64,000 bases of DNA from JADLHS01 sp964561105. GTDB taxonomy: Bacteria > Verrucomicrobiota > Verrucomicrobiia > Limisphaerales > JADLHS01. The first letter of the stretch is position 1. Every line of letters starts with the position of its first letter. This document shows, piece by piece, positions 12,671-20,128 of the stretch. A program made the translations under genes and the position numbers. The notes below the pieces were generated by a model that was not told the origin of the DNA, did not search any database, and saw nothing but the letters and a program-made list of their open reading frames with translations. The stretch covers positions 1 through 64,000 of the forward strand of contig CAZLOH010000022.1 in assembly GCA_964561105.1 (NCBI GenBank), read 5' to 3'.

Positions 12671-12711
12671 AAAAAATTACCCGGCAGCGAGGTGGGAACC
12701 CCGTGCCGGGT
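12671..12711 (-). terminator. intrinsic terminator of the LamG gene
   Basis: ACCCGGCA/TGCCGGGT form an 8-bp outer stem with further GG/CC pairs inside. Read on the minus strand it is followed by AATTTTTTGG, 29 nt past the stop of the minus-strand LamG gene. Confidence 0.7.
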
Positions 12712-12739
12712 ATGAGCGATTGAATCAACTATTCAGCGC

Positions 12740-13972
12740 TCAATTCTGAGCGTTGAAAAGCCCCTGCAATTCCGGATCGGTCAAGGCGCGACCGAATACC
12801 TGCACATCATCCACGTCACCCGTGAACCGCAGGCCGCAAGTGCCTTGGAAAGCACCGATGAAAAAACTGTCACTGGTGGGTAAATCATAGTTGATTGCGA
12901 TGGGCGCTGGAGTTCCGCTGCCCACTTCGACTCCATCCACGTAAAGACGCACCGTCGCGCCATCGAATGTTCCGGCCACCAGGTGCCAGTTGCCATCCCA
13001 CAAGGTCTGTCCCGCATCCGGTGAAACTGCCAACGATGCGCCGTCGGAAACGTAGAATTGCAATCCGCCGTTGGCACCCGTGAACAAGGCGTAGGAAGCA
13101 CCGTCGCAGTCGGCTGCGCCTTTGGACAAAACATAGGCGAAATTCCCCGGCGAACCTTCGGAACGAACCCAGGCCGTCACCGTAACCGCCGGAGTTTCCA
13201 GCGCCGGAGTTGAAGCAACCTCGACAAAGCCCGCATCGTTGAAACTGAAAGCCTGACCGATTCGGCCCGGCACGAAACCCACCGGTTCGAGTGATGACAG
13301 GATCCCGTTATTGGCACCCAAGGTGTCGGCACCGCTGCCTTCCGCCTGCCACCAACTGGTGAGACCGAGGGGTGGAGCGGAGGCCTCCACGATTTTTCCG
13401 TTGTCACCAAAGGTGAGGAACGTCGGCACTGTCACCGAGACCAACAGGGTTCTGACCGGCCGGATAGACCGGGGCAAGACCACGGCCAGTCGCGACTCCA
13501 CCATCCGCGTTCCCGGAACTTCGAACGGCCCTTTGACCGGTTGCAATCCCAGCATCTGATACTTCAAACCGCTGGTAACACCCACACCCGAGATGCCCTT
13601 GGCATAGACGATCGCAGCGCCCCGGAGCGAGCAGGGATCATCCATCGTGCAATCGCTGTTACGAGGCCTGAGCACCTCGGCCGCAACCTCCAGTTTGCCG
13701 GAAAACAGCACCCATTCCGGAGCACTGGTCTTGTCCACGTAGACCAGGCTCGTAAACGGGATTTCGGCCTTGCTGTTGACCGTGGACAGCGATCGGAGAT
13801 TCGCCAGACCCGTCGCCCGTGCATCAGCGTTCGCCAGAAGCGCCAGCCCCGCCAGGGCGGGGAGGCAGCGCTGAACAATGCGCACACGCAAAGTCGTTTT
13901 ACTGGAACATGCTCGTTCGCGTTGGTTCGTATTGCCGGTGACACAATTACTCATAGAAGTTTGCTCGTTCAT
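12740..13972 (-). CDS. secreted LamG-domain protein (410 aa)
   Basis: The start region has a basic stretch and a hydrophobic segment (RCLPALAGLALLANADARA), consistent with export. Residues about 200-405 are a concanavalin-A-like LamG jellyroll: GLTSWWQAEGSGAD, GRIGQAFSFNDAGFVEV, PAVTVTAWVRSEG, GNWHLVAGTFDGATVRLYVDGV, FTGDVDDVQVFGRAL. This order is typical of Laminin_G_3 domains that bind sugars or act as adhesion modules. Residues 60-190 are an unassigned beta-rich domain. A terminator follows on the same strand. It interrupts the array in antisense orientation and has no evident RNA role. Confidence 0.82.
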   Translation of the reverse strand: MNEQTSMSNCVTGNTNQRERACSSKTTLRVRIVQRCLPALAGLALLANADARATGLANLRSLSTVNSKAEIPFTSLVYVDKTSAPEWVLFSGKLEVAAEVLRPRNSDCTMDDPCSLRGAAIVYAKGISGVGVTSGLKYQMLGLQPVKGPFEVPGTRMVESRLAVVLPRSIRPVRTLLVSVTVPTFLTFGDNGKIVEASAPPLGLTSWWQAEGSGADTLGANNGILSSLEPVGFVPGRIGQAFSFNDAGFVEVASTPALETPAVTVTAWVRSEGSPGNFAYVLSKGAADCDGASYALFTGANGGLQFYVSDGASLAVSPDAGQTLWDGNWHLVAGTFDGATVRLYVDGVEVGSGTPAPIAINYDLPTSDSFFIGAFQGTCGLRFTGDVDDVQVFGRALTDPELQGLFNAQN

Positions 13973-14454
13973 TTAGGTTCAGTTTTTCATTCGTTCGCGA
14001 ACCCTCGAATCGTTCTTAAACCCGCGATTCAAGCCGTGGCAACTTGTTGCACAACCGCGAACAGTCACTACACTTTTATCTCAGCCGGAAGGATTTACAA
14101 TACGAATGCCTCCGAAGTCTTACCCCGGGGATTCACGGATTTGCGAGCCGGGAACAACCTTGCTTGCATTTCTCAAAGGACAACAATCAGTTCCATTCCC
14201 GGCGCGCTGGAGGATTGAGGCTGTCGCGTCGAGCGCAAATAACGACTGCCATTGAACGAGGTTTGAAGAGTGCTACGGACTACGACGCGGCTGACTGCAA
14301 GGTGTGACTGCATTTGTGAGAACGCAACCGGCCAAGACAGATTGTTGCACACTTATGAGTGCAATCACGAAGAAAGAGTTTATGCCGACACACTCCAGAG
14401 CAACTGTCCCAGTATTGATTGAACCGCAACTGGCAGGCGACCAGCCACAGAATG

Positions 14455-14550
14455 GAGAAATGGAGTGCTGGAACAATGGCGCAGTGGAAACCCGCAGGTC
14501 CCGCGAAAGTCTGCCCCAGCAATCCAACACTCTTTCAATCCACTCCTCAA
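14455..14550. repeat. dispersed inverted repeat, GGAGTGCTGGA family, copy 3
   Basis: ATGGAGTGCTGGA pairs with TCCAACACTCTTTCAAT-type sequence near 14521-14540; it directly precedes tRNA-like Gln(CUG). The rest of 13973-14454 contains no gene I can support. Confidence 0.55.
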
Positions 14551-14557
14551 TTTTTTC

Positions 14558-14632
14558 TGACTCGTAGTGTAATCAGAAGCGCGCCGGTCTCTGACTTCGG
14601 AGGACCTGGTGCAAAACCAGGCGAGTCAGCCA
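14558..14632 (+). tRNA. tRNA-like Gln(CUG)
   Basis: Acceptor UGACUCG/CGAGUCA (7 bp), D stem GUG/CGC with loop UAAUCAGAAG (no GG), anticodon stem CCGGU/UUCGG (one mismatch) with loop CUCUGAC (CUG), T stem CCUGG/CCAGG with loop UGCAAAA, then GCCA. D-loop start UAAUCAG matches that of Arg(GCG) at 4467. Confidence 0.8.
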
Positions 14633-14634
14633 AT

Positions 14635-15471
14635 TCACGCGAGTGGCAACTTTGATTCCGCGCGCGTCGGGCCGTCGTGCAGTTTCAGCACCGCTTGCAC
14701 CTCGGGATGAATCGCGAGATTTCCGACGTGCCGGATGAATTCACAGGTGGCCCAATCAGCGGAGCGTCGTTGATACTCGGCCTCCCATTTTTGAAATCGC
14801 TTTTCCGATTTGGCGTCCAACCACGGCCAGTGCGCCGGTTTTTCCGGCAGGCCACAGCGCCACGGCTTGGGAGTCAAACGCGCACGAAAACATTTTTGCG
14901 CGTGGCAAAGTTTCTGATACAGCGGGTCGGCCCCTAACGCCGTGAAAACCTCACTGACCTCCGCGGAATCCGCTTCGAAAAGATCACTCGTCGCCAAGAG
15001 GCGCAGTCCGGCGCGCGTGCGGTAAACCCGCCAGCCCCAATCAGGATGGTGGCGCGTCCAGTTCTCGATGCGCGTGAGCGCCTGGCTCTGTGGATTGTCG
15101 CGCGGCGCGGGTTCAGGTTTTCCGAAAAGCCTTTTGAACAACCCCCCGGAAGCTTTCGGCTCGGGCAAATCAATGTCCACGAACATCACGCGCACGGTAT
15201 TCAGCACCTGACAGCCGTAGGAGTTGCGGGTGATCACCGCAATGGTTTCGTCCGAATCACTTTTAATCTCTTGCAGCACCAGCTCGCGAAACGGGCGATT
15301 GGGATAATAACCTCCATGCGCCGACAGTCGGTCGCCCGCCTGAAAGCGCTTTTCAAGTTGTTGTGCCGCCTGGTCCGCGAGGGTTTGCGCCTCGGCGAGG
15401 CTTTGCGCTGACCAGCGCCAGGTGAAGAAATCACCACTGCGACCTCTGGCCCAGAATGGCGGGAAATTCAT
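14635..15471 (-). CDS. unknown protein with primase-like signature (278 aa)
   Basis: I start at the internal Met before NFPPFWARG; an upstream extension to 15540 is possible. Visible landmarks are VMFVDIDLPE (an acidic D-x-D on a strand), then ENWTRHHPDWGWRVYRTRAGLRLLATSDL, then CFRARLTPKPWRCG. A DxD followed by an Arg-Gly-Arg strand recalls the catalytic core of archaeo-eukaryotic primase-like proteins, but I am not certain. I remember the CFRARLTPKPWRCG segment from uncharacterised bacterial proteins. It is divergent from the HNH gene. Function unknown. Confidence 0.65.
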   Translation of the reverse strand: MNFPPFWARGRSGDFFTWRWSAQSLAEAQTLADQAAQQLEKRFQAGDRLSAHGGYYPNRPFRELVLQEIKSDSDETIAVITRNSYGCQVLNTVRVMFVDIDLPEPKASGGLFKRLFGKPEPAPRDNPQSQALTRIENWTRHHPDWGWRVYRTRAGLRLLATSDLFEADSAEVSEVFTALGADPLYQKLCHAQKCFRARLTPKPWRCGLPEKPAHWPWLDAKSEKRFQKWEAEYQRRSADWATCEFIRHVGNLAIHPEVQAVLKLHDGPTRAESKLPLA

Positions 15472-15637
15472 GGGCGAGAAATTGGGCCTTTGACCGGAAC
15501 ACTGCAAGACCGTTTCAACAAAGAACAAACACCGAAACAAAACGTGTTTCGTTGGGTCGTTAAATCGTCGAACCGGGCAGAACCCCGCGCGTTGTTATCC
15601 GATTTAACGATTCAACGGTTTAGCGAATTAACGAACC

Positions 15638-16222
15638 ATGAGTGACATTCTGAACAAGACGATTGTGCTGGTGCTCAACCGCAACTGGCAGGCGATCAAC
15701 ATTCGCACGCCGCAGGAGGCGTTCTGTCAACTGGCCACGAACGTGGCGACGGCACTGGACATCGAGGGTGAAAACCACATCCGCCCCGTCACTTGGGACG
15801 AGTGGATCACGCTGCCGGTGCGCAATGGCGATTATGCCGTGCGCACCGCGCGCGGCGCGATTCGTGTGCCAACGGTGATTGTGGCGGTGAACTACGCGCG
15901 CGTGCCCAAGAAGCGCCCGAAGCTCAGCGCGAAGAACATCCGCGAACGCGACGGCAACCGCTGCCAATACACCGGCCGCCTGTTGCACCCGACCGAAGGC
16001 AGCCTCGACCACGTTCTGCCGCGCTCGCGCGGCGGGGTGGACTCGTGGGAAAACCTCGTCTGGTCCGCGAAGGACGTGAACCAGCGCAAGGCCGACCGCC
16101 TCCCGCACGAAGCCGGCCTCAAGCTGCTGAGCGTCCCGCGCGCGCCGAAGGAACTGCCGGTGACGGCCCACCTGCGCAACGCCCACGGCGTCGCCGAATG
16201 GAAATTGTTCCTGAACGAGTGA
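15638..16222 (+). CDS. HNH-fold endonuclease-like protein (194 aa)
   Basis: The C-terminal half (about residues 102-155) is HNH-like: RERDGNRCQYTG, then SLDHVLPRSRGG (D124-H125), WENLVWSAKDVNQRKADR. The DH, the central NL and the final N-x-RK-x-DR are kept, so a beta-beta-alpha metal nuclease core is likely. Three of the four structural zinc cysteines usual in this subtype are missing (C-x2-C is CQYT; the second pair is WSAK-DVN). The N-terminal 100 residues (LNRNWQAINIRTPQEAF) are typical of the same family. It opens a four-gene run (HNH, Zn-ribbon/HEPN, unknown, rtcB) on the + strand. Confidence 0.82.
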   Translation: MSDILNKTIVLVLNRNWQAINIRTPQEAFCQLATNVATALDIEGENHIRPVTWDEWITLPVRNGDYAVRTARGAIRVPTVIVAVNYARVPKKRPKLSAKNIRERDGNRCQYTGRLLHPTEGSLDHVLPRSRGGVDSWENLVWSAKDVNQRKADRLPHEAGLKLLSVPRAPKELPVTAHLRNAHGVAEWKLFLNE

Positions 16223-16227
16223 ACAAC

Positions 16228-16257
16228 GGGAGAGCGGGCGTCAAAGCTCGCTCTCCC
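16228..16257 (+). terminator. hairpin terminator after the HNH gene
   Basis: GGGAGAGCG pairs with CGCTCTCCC around a 12-nt loop 5 nt after the HNH stop codon, followed by AATTATATT. The A/T-rich tail is weak but the stem is strong, so the next gene is likely a separate unit. Confidence 0.6.
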
Positions 16258-16288
16258 AATTATATTCAAATACCATCAAGCCGCTGAA

Positions 16289-17236
16289 ATGAGCTTCAAT
16301 CTGCCAAATCGGATGCAGGTAAGCGTCACCCTCCCACGTGACGAAAAGGGTTTAACTGCGCGGGAATGTCCTAAGTGCGAAAAAGTTTTTAGGGTAAAGT
16401 CTGGAGCTGGACTTACAGGAAAGAATCTTCCGTGTCATTGCGCTTATTGCGGCCACGTAGCAGGACACGATCATTTCTACACCAAAGAACAAATCAAATA
16501 CGCAAAATCTGTCGCGATGAGAAAATTCGGCGACATGTTGCACAACGAGTTAGAGAAGCTCGAATTTGAAACTCAGCCGCAAGAGTTGTTTGGCATCACT
16601 GTCAGCATGAAGTTGCAGCCTCGTTCACCCGAACCAATTAGCTATTGCTACGAAACGAAACTTGAGACTGATGTAGTTTGTGACGCCTGCACCTTGGTGT
16701 ATGCAATTTACGGAGAGTTCGGTTTTTGCCCTGATTGCGGTTCACACAACTCACTTACCATTCTTAAGAAGAACATCGAGTTTGTGGGTAAAATGCTCAC
16801 CTTGGCGGAGAGTCAAGAGCGGGAGTTGGCTGAGCGTCTTGTCGGCGACTCATTGGAAAACCTTGTTTCTGCGTTTGATGGATTTGGCAGGGAGGTTTGC
16901 CGAGTAGCCGCTCCAAAAGCGGCAAAGCCTGATGAAGCAATTGACGTCAGATTCCAGAATCTTGCCGGAGCACGAAAGCGCCTTCAAAAACTATTTGGCT
17001 TCGACGTGTCTTCATTCATTTCGTCCGACGATTGGAAGTTTGTTTGCCGATGCTTCGAGAAGCGCCACCTATTGGCGCACAAGATGGGAGTTGTGGATGA
17101 CGATTATGTGCAAGCTGCGAATGACCATTCGGCAATCGTCGGAAGAAAAATTTCAATCAACGCGACCGAAGTTCAAAGATTAGGGACTTTGCTTGCACAG
17201 TTAGGGACGCTCCTTTCAGAGCGGCTTCTTGGTTAG
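16289..17236 (+). CDS. zinc-ribbon protein with C-terminal HEPN-like motif (315 aa)
   Basis: Two zinc-binding clusters are visible: CPKC (27-30) with CHCAYC (49-54), and CDAC with CPDC near residues 131-152. The C-terminal 90 residues are helical and contain KRHLLAHKMGVVDDDY near residue 257, which fits the R-x4-H active site and following acidic turn of HEPN ribonuclease domains. HEPN proteins cut tRNA, rRNA or mRNA in toxin and antiviral systems. GC content and codon usage are lower than in neighbouring genes (many AAA, GAT, TTT), suggesting recent acquisition. If active, its substrate could be what RtcB repairs. No partner antitoxin is obvious. Confidence 0.7.
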   Translation: MSFNLPNRMQVSVTLPRDEKGLTARECPKCEKVFRVKSGAGLTGKNLPCHCAYCGHVAGHDHFYTKEQIKYAKSVAMRKFGDMLHNELEKLEFETQPQELFGITVSMKLQPRSPEPISYCYETKLETDVVCDACTLVYAIYGEFGFCPDCGSHNSLTILKKNIEFVGKMLTLAESQERELAERLVGDSLENLVSAFDGFGREVCRVAAPKAAKPDEAIDVRFQNLAGARKRLQKLFGFDVSSFISSDDWKFVCRCFEKRHLLAHKMGVVDDDYVQAANDHSAIVGRKISINATEVQRLGTLLAQLGTLLSERLLG

Positions 17237-17247
17237 TTAATCTGTCC

Positions 17248-18114
17248 ATGAATACCAAAGTTTCTCTTCGTCTCAGCGTGCCGAAACCTCGGGCGGAGCG
17301 CGGCAAATTCCCTGCGCGGCTGCATGTGTTGCTCGCACGCGACGCCAAAATCGGCCTGGTCATTCGGCGCGGGCCGTCCAAGTCCGTTTGCACCGTGCTG
17401 TGGAATCGGCAGCGCGACACGTTCAAGCTCGGCCAATGGCTGCGCGGGCGCATTTACGAACGTCGCTCCGACCTGTCGCCTGATGGAAGGCATTTCATCT
17501 ACTTCGCCATGAATGGCCGCTGGAAATCCGAAACCAAGGGTTCATGGACGGCCATCGCGCGCGTCCCGTATCTGAGGGCCGTGAGCCTGTTTGCCAAGGG
17601 CGATTGCTGGCACGGCGGCGGAATGTTTTTGTCCGACCGCGAATTCTGGCTCAACGACGGTTACGGCCACACCGAGTTGAAGAAGTCGAACCACCTTCGA
17701 CGGAATACGAACGGCCAGCCCAGGGAGTATTTCGGTGGCGAGTGCCTCACGGTTTATTACAACCGCCTGCAACGCGACGGCTGGACGATGTACGACGAGG
17801 AATATCAAGGCACGACGTTGTTCGAAAAGAAGCTGCCAAAAGGATGGCTGCTACGAAAGTTGGCGTTCTCAGAGATTGGCGCACCGCCGGGTCGCGGCTG
17901 TTACTGGGATGCGCACGAGTTGCGACACGAATCTACAAACACGGTTCTAGCTTTTCCAGAATGGGAGTGGGCGGATTTTGTAGATGGTCGCTTGGCTTTC
18001 GCAGTTGAAGGCAAGTTGTGCGCCGCAAGATTGGGACGAGGAAAACTTGTTGGCGAAAAACTTTTGCACGATTTGAACGACATGAAGTTTGAGGCGATTG
18101 CCGCGCCGTATTGA
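17248..18114 (+). CDS. unknown protein, RtcB-linked (288 aa)
   Basis: Begins 11 nt after the HEPN-like gene and ends 1 nt before rtcB, so it is probably co-transcribed with the ligase. Rich in Trp, Tyr and Arg with short beta-strand-like repeats (SPDGRHFIYFAMNGRW, FPEWEWADFVDGRLAFAVEGKL) reminiscent of beta-propeller blades. A central stretch (LFAKGDCWHGGGMFLSDREFWLN) also looks like one blade. No catalytic motif recognised. The start codon is shared in style with rtcB (both begin MNTK). Function unknown; the tight link suggests a role with RtcB. Confidence 0.72.
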   Translation: MNTKVSLRLSVPKPRAERGKFPARLHVLLARDAKIGLVIRRGPSKSVCTVLWNRQRDTFKLGQWLRGRIYERRSDLSPDGRHFIYFAMNGRWKSETKGSWTAIARVPYLRAVSLFAKGDCWHGGGMFLSDREFWLNDGYGHTELKKSNHLRRNTNGQPREYFGGECLTVYYNRLQRDGWTMYDEEYQGTTLFEKKLPKGWLLRKLAFSEIGAPPGRGCYWDAHELRHESTNTVLAFPEWEWADFVDGRLAFAVEGKLCAARLGRGKLVGEKLLHDLNDMKFEAIAAPY

Positions 18115-18115
18115 T

Positions 18116-19570
18116 ATGAACACCAAAGATTTTCTCCGGCTCGGCGTGCCGCTGGGTGAAGCCACGCGGCGCGCGACGGATTTTGTGGCCAAGCTCATCC
18201 TCGGCGGCGGCGACAAGTCGCGGTTGTATGAGGAGGTTGCGGCCATTGTCGCCAACCCCGGCGCTTTCCTTGACGACGCATTGCGGAAGGATTTTGCCAA
18301 GGCGTTGCTTTCGACACCTCACCCCGGCCCTCACCCCGGCCCTCACCCCGGTCGAGGCGGAGGGGGTGACCCACGCCGGCTTCCGGTGAAGTATCATCAG
18401 TGGGGCGACGGGCTGGAACACGAGGCGGTGATGCAGATGGAGAAGGCGTGTCTGTTGCCGGTGGCGGTGGCGGGCGCGTTGATGCCGGATGCGCACGTGG
18501 GCTACGGCCTGCCCATCGGCGGCGTGCTGGCCACGGAGAACGCGGTGATCCCGTACGCCGTGGGCGTGGACATCGCGTGCCGCATGAAGATGACGGTGCT
18601 GGACATCCCGGTGCGCGATCTCGAACTGAAACAGGACCGGCTCACGCACGCCATTGAGGCGGAGACACGTTTCGGCGTGGGGGCGTCGTTCCGCGAACGC
18701 CGTCAGCATGACGTGCTGGACGCGGATTGGTCGGTCACCGGTGTCACCAAGCAGAACCAGGACAAGGCGTGGTCGCAGCTTGGCACGAGCGGCAGCGGAA
18801 ATCATTTCGTGGAGTTTGGGATTTTCACGGCGCATGGAGACATTGCGACGGGGGCGTCGCGGCCACTGCCACCGGGAACTTACGTGGCGTTGTTGTCTCA
18901 CAGCGGCAGTCGCGGGACAGGCGCGGCGGTGTGTGATCATTACAGCAAGATCGCGTTCAACCAGTTCCCCGATCTGCCAGGCGAATTGAAGCGGCTCGCG
19001 TGGCTGTCGCTCGATTCCCAGGAAGGCCAGGAATACTGGAACGCGATGGAGTTGATGGGCCGATACGCGGCAGCGAACCACGCGTGCATCCATCATCACA
19101 TCGCAAAACATCTCGGGGCGCAGTCACTGTTCGACTTGGAGAACCATCACAACTTCGCGTGGAAGGAGAAGCACGTGATTGATGGCGCGGAGCGCGAGGT
19201 CGTGGTACATCGCAAAGGCGCGACGCCAGCGGGCGCAGGTGTGCTGGGCATTATTCCCGGTTCGATGGCGACGCCAGGATTTGTCGTCAGCGGCAAGGGC
19301 AATGCCGAGTCGTTGAATTCGGCGTCGCACGGGGCGGGCCGCGCCATGAGCCGCAAGGCCGCGAACGAGAAGTTCAACTGGCAGGACGTAAATCGCTTCC
19401 TCAAACAGCAAGGCGTGAAGTTGATCAGCGCGGGCCTGGATGAAGTTCCCATGGCTTACAAAAACATCCGTGAAGTCATGGCGGCGCAGCACGACCTGGT
19501 AACCGTCCTGGGCGAATTCACCCCCAAACTGGTGAAGATGGCGCCCAGCGGCGAGCGACCCGAGGACTAG
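18116..19570 (+). CDS. rtcB: RtcB RNA-splicing/repair ligase
   Basis: 484 residues, full length for RtcB, which ligates 3'-phosphate or 2',3'-cyclic phosphate ends to 5'-OH ends with GTP and Mn2+. The conserved series is complete: PDAHVGYGLPIGG, metal ligands in GVDIACRM (D152, C155), GTSGSGNHF, LSHSGSRG, a NHH metal triad in ENHHNF, VHRKGATPA, PGSM, the guanylated His in ASHGAGRAM (H405) and DEVPMAYKNI. GVDIAC-RM replaces the more common GVDIGCGM. Residues about 67-85 (HPGPHPGPHPG, then glycines) are an in-frame low-complexity insertion. ATG 18116 follows the preceding stop by 1 nt, so translation is coupled. It is the only intact ligase in the island. Confidence 0.95.
   Translation: MNTKDFLRLGVPLGEATRRATDFVAKLILGGGDKSRLYEEVAAIVANPGAFLDDALRKDFAKALLSTPHPGPHPGPHPGRGGGGDPRRLPVKYHQWGDGLEHEAVMQMEKACLLPVAVAGALMPDAHVGYGLPIGGVLATENAVIPYAVGVDIACRMKMTVLDIPVRDLELKQDRLTHAIEAETRFGVGASFRERRQHDVLDADWSVTGVTKQNQDKAWSQLGTSGSGNHFVEFGIFTAHGDIATGASRPLPPGTYVALLSHSGSRGTGAAVCDHYSKIAFNQFPDLPGELKRLAWLSLDSQEGQEYWNAMELMGRYAAANHACIHHHIAKHLGAQSLFDLENHHNFAWKEKHVIDGAEREVVVHRKGATPAGAGVLGIIPGSMATPGFVVSGKGNAESLNSASHGAGRAMSRKAANEKFNWQDVNRFLKQQGVKLISAGLDEVPMAYKNIREVMAAQHDLVTVLGEFTPKLVKMAPSGERPED
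18315..18376. repeat. CTCACCCCGGCC repeat inserted in frame in rtcB
   Basis: Three tandem CCTCACCCCGGCC-type units followed by a GGCGGAGGGGGTGA arm. The sequence resembles the arms of the CTCACCC/GGGTGAGG palindrome family seen at 3434 and 5965. It codes for HPGPHPGPHPG and lies in the segment before the conserved core, so RtcB can tolerate it. Confidence 0.6.
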
Positions 19571-19710
19571 CCGGTACTCGCGTGTGATGGGTATCACACC
19601 CGTCCCGCAACCAGCCGAATGAAATCTGTCAAAGGTCACTCTGACGGTTAATCAAATGGGATTCTCAGCGTTCCCTTCAGCGCCGAGCGGGAGCGAATGC
19701 TCCCAACTTA

Positions 19711-19985
19711 ATTCGCGCCGAGTTCGACGCCATGTGCCTGCAGCAGGCGCTCAACGCTCGCGGCGTGACCGATCTGGTTCTCAACTCCGATGCCCACGCG
19801 GATTACGGGGCGCCGGTGGGTTGTATGCTCACGTCGCCCACGCATGTCTATCCCGGCCCGGTCGGCGTGGACATCAAGTGCTCGATGAGTTTCTTGCAAT
19901 TGAATCTGGCCGCGGATCAAGTCGCGGATAAAACAGTTCGCCGCCAGCGAAGTCGCCCGGCTCCAGGCCCGCTTCGTTATCTAAG
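19711..19985 (+). pseudogene. rtcB: N-terminal fragment of a third RtcB
   Basis: Reads RAEFDAMCLQQALNARGVTDL, then SDAHADYGAPVG, THVYPGPVGVDIKCSM and LNLAADQVAD, that is the PDxH-x-GYGxPxG and GVDIGCxM regions of an RtcB distinct from the upstream intact copy. It degenerates after about 75 codons and lacks all later motifs. The flanks (19571-19710 and 19986-20128) show no gene. Either a truncated paralogue or the residue of an island boundary rearrangement. Confidence 0.75.
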
Positions 19986-20128
19986 ATTCAGACACCAGTC
20001 TGCGCGGTGCGGCATAAACGACCAACCGTTCGCCAGTCGGCGGTCGCAGAGCCGGTTCAATTTGGAAACGATCTCCCGGCGAGATCCGCAGTTCGCGCAG
20101 CGCAGGGGATAGAGGATCGCCACGTCCG

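Noticed and set aside
18317..18360. Short CRISPR-like tandem repeat
   Set aside because: Three CCTCACCCCGGCC units without spacers, inside the rtcB frame; not an array.
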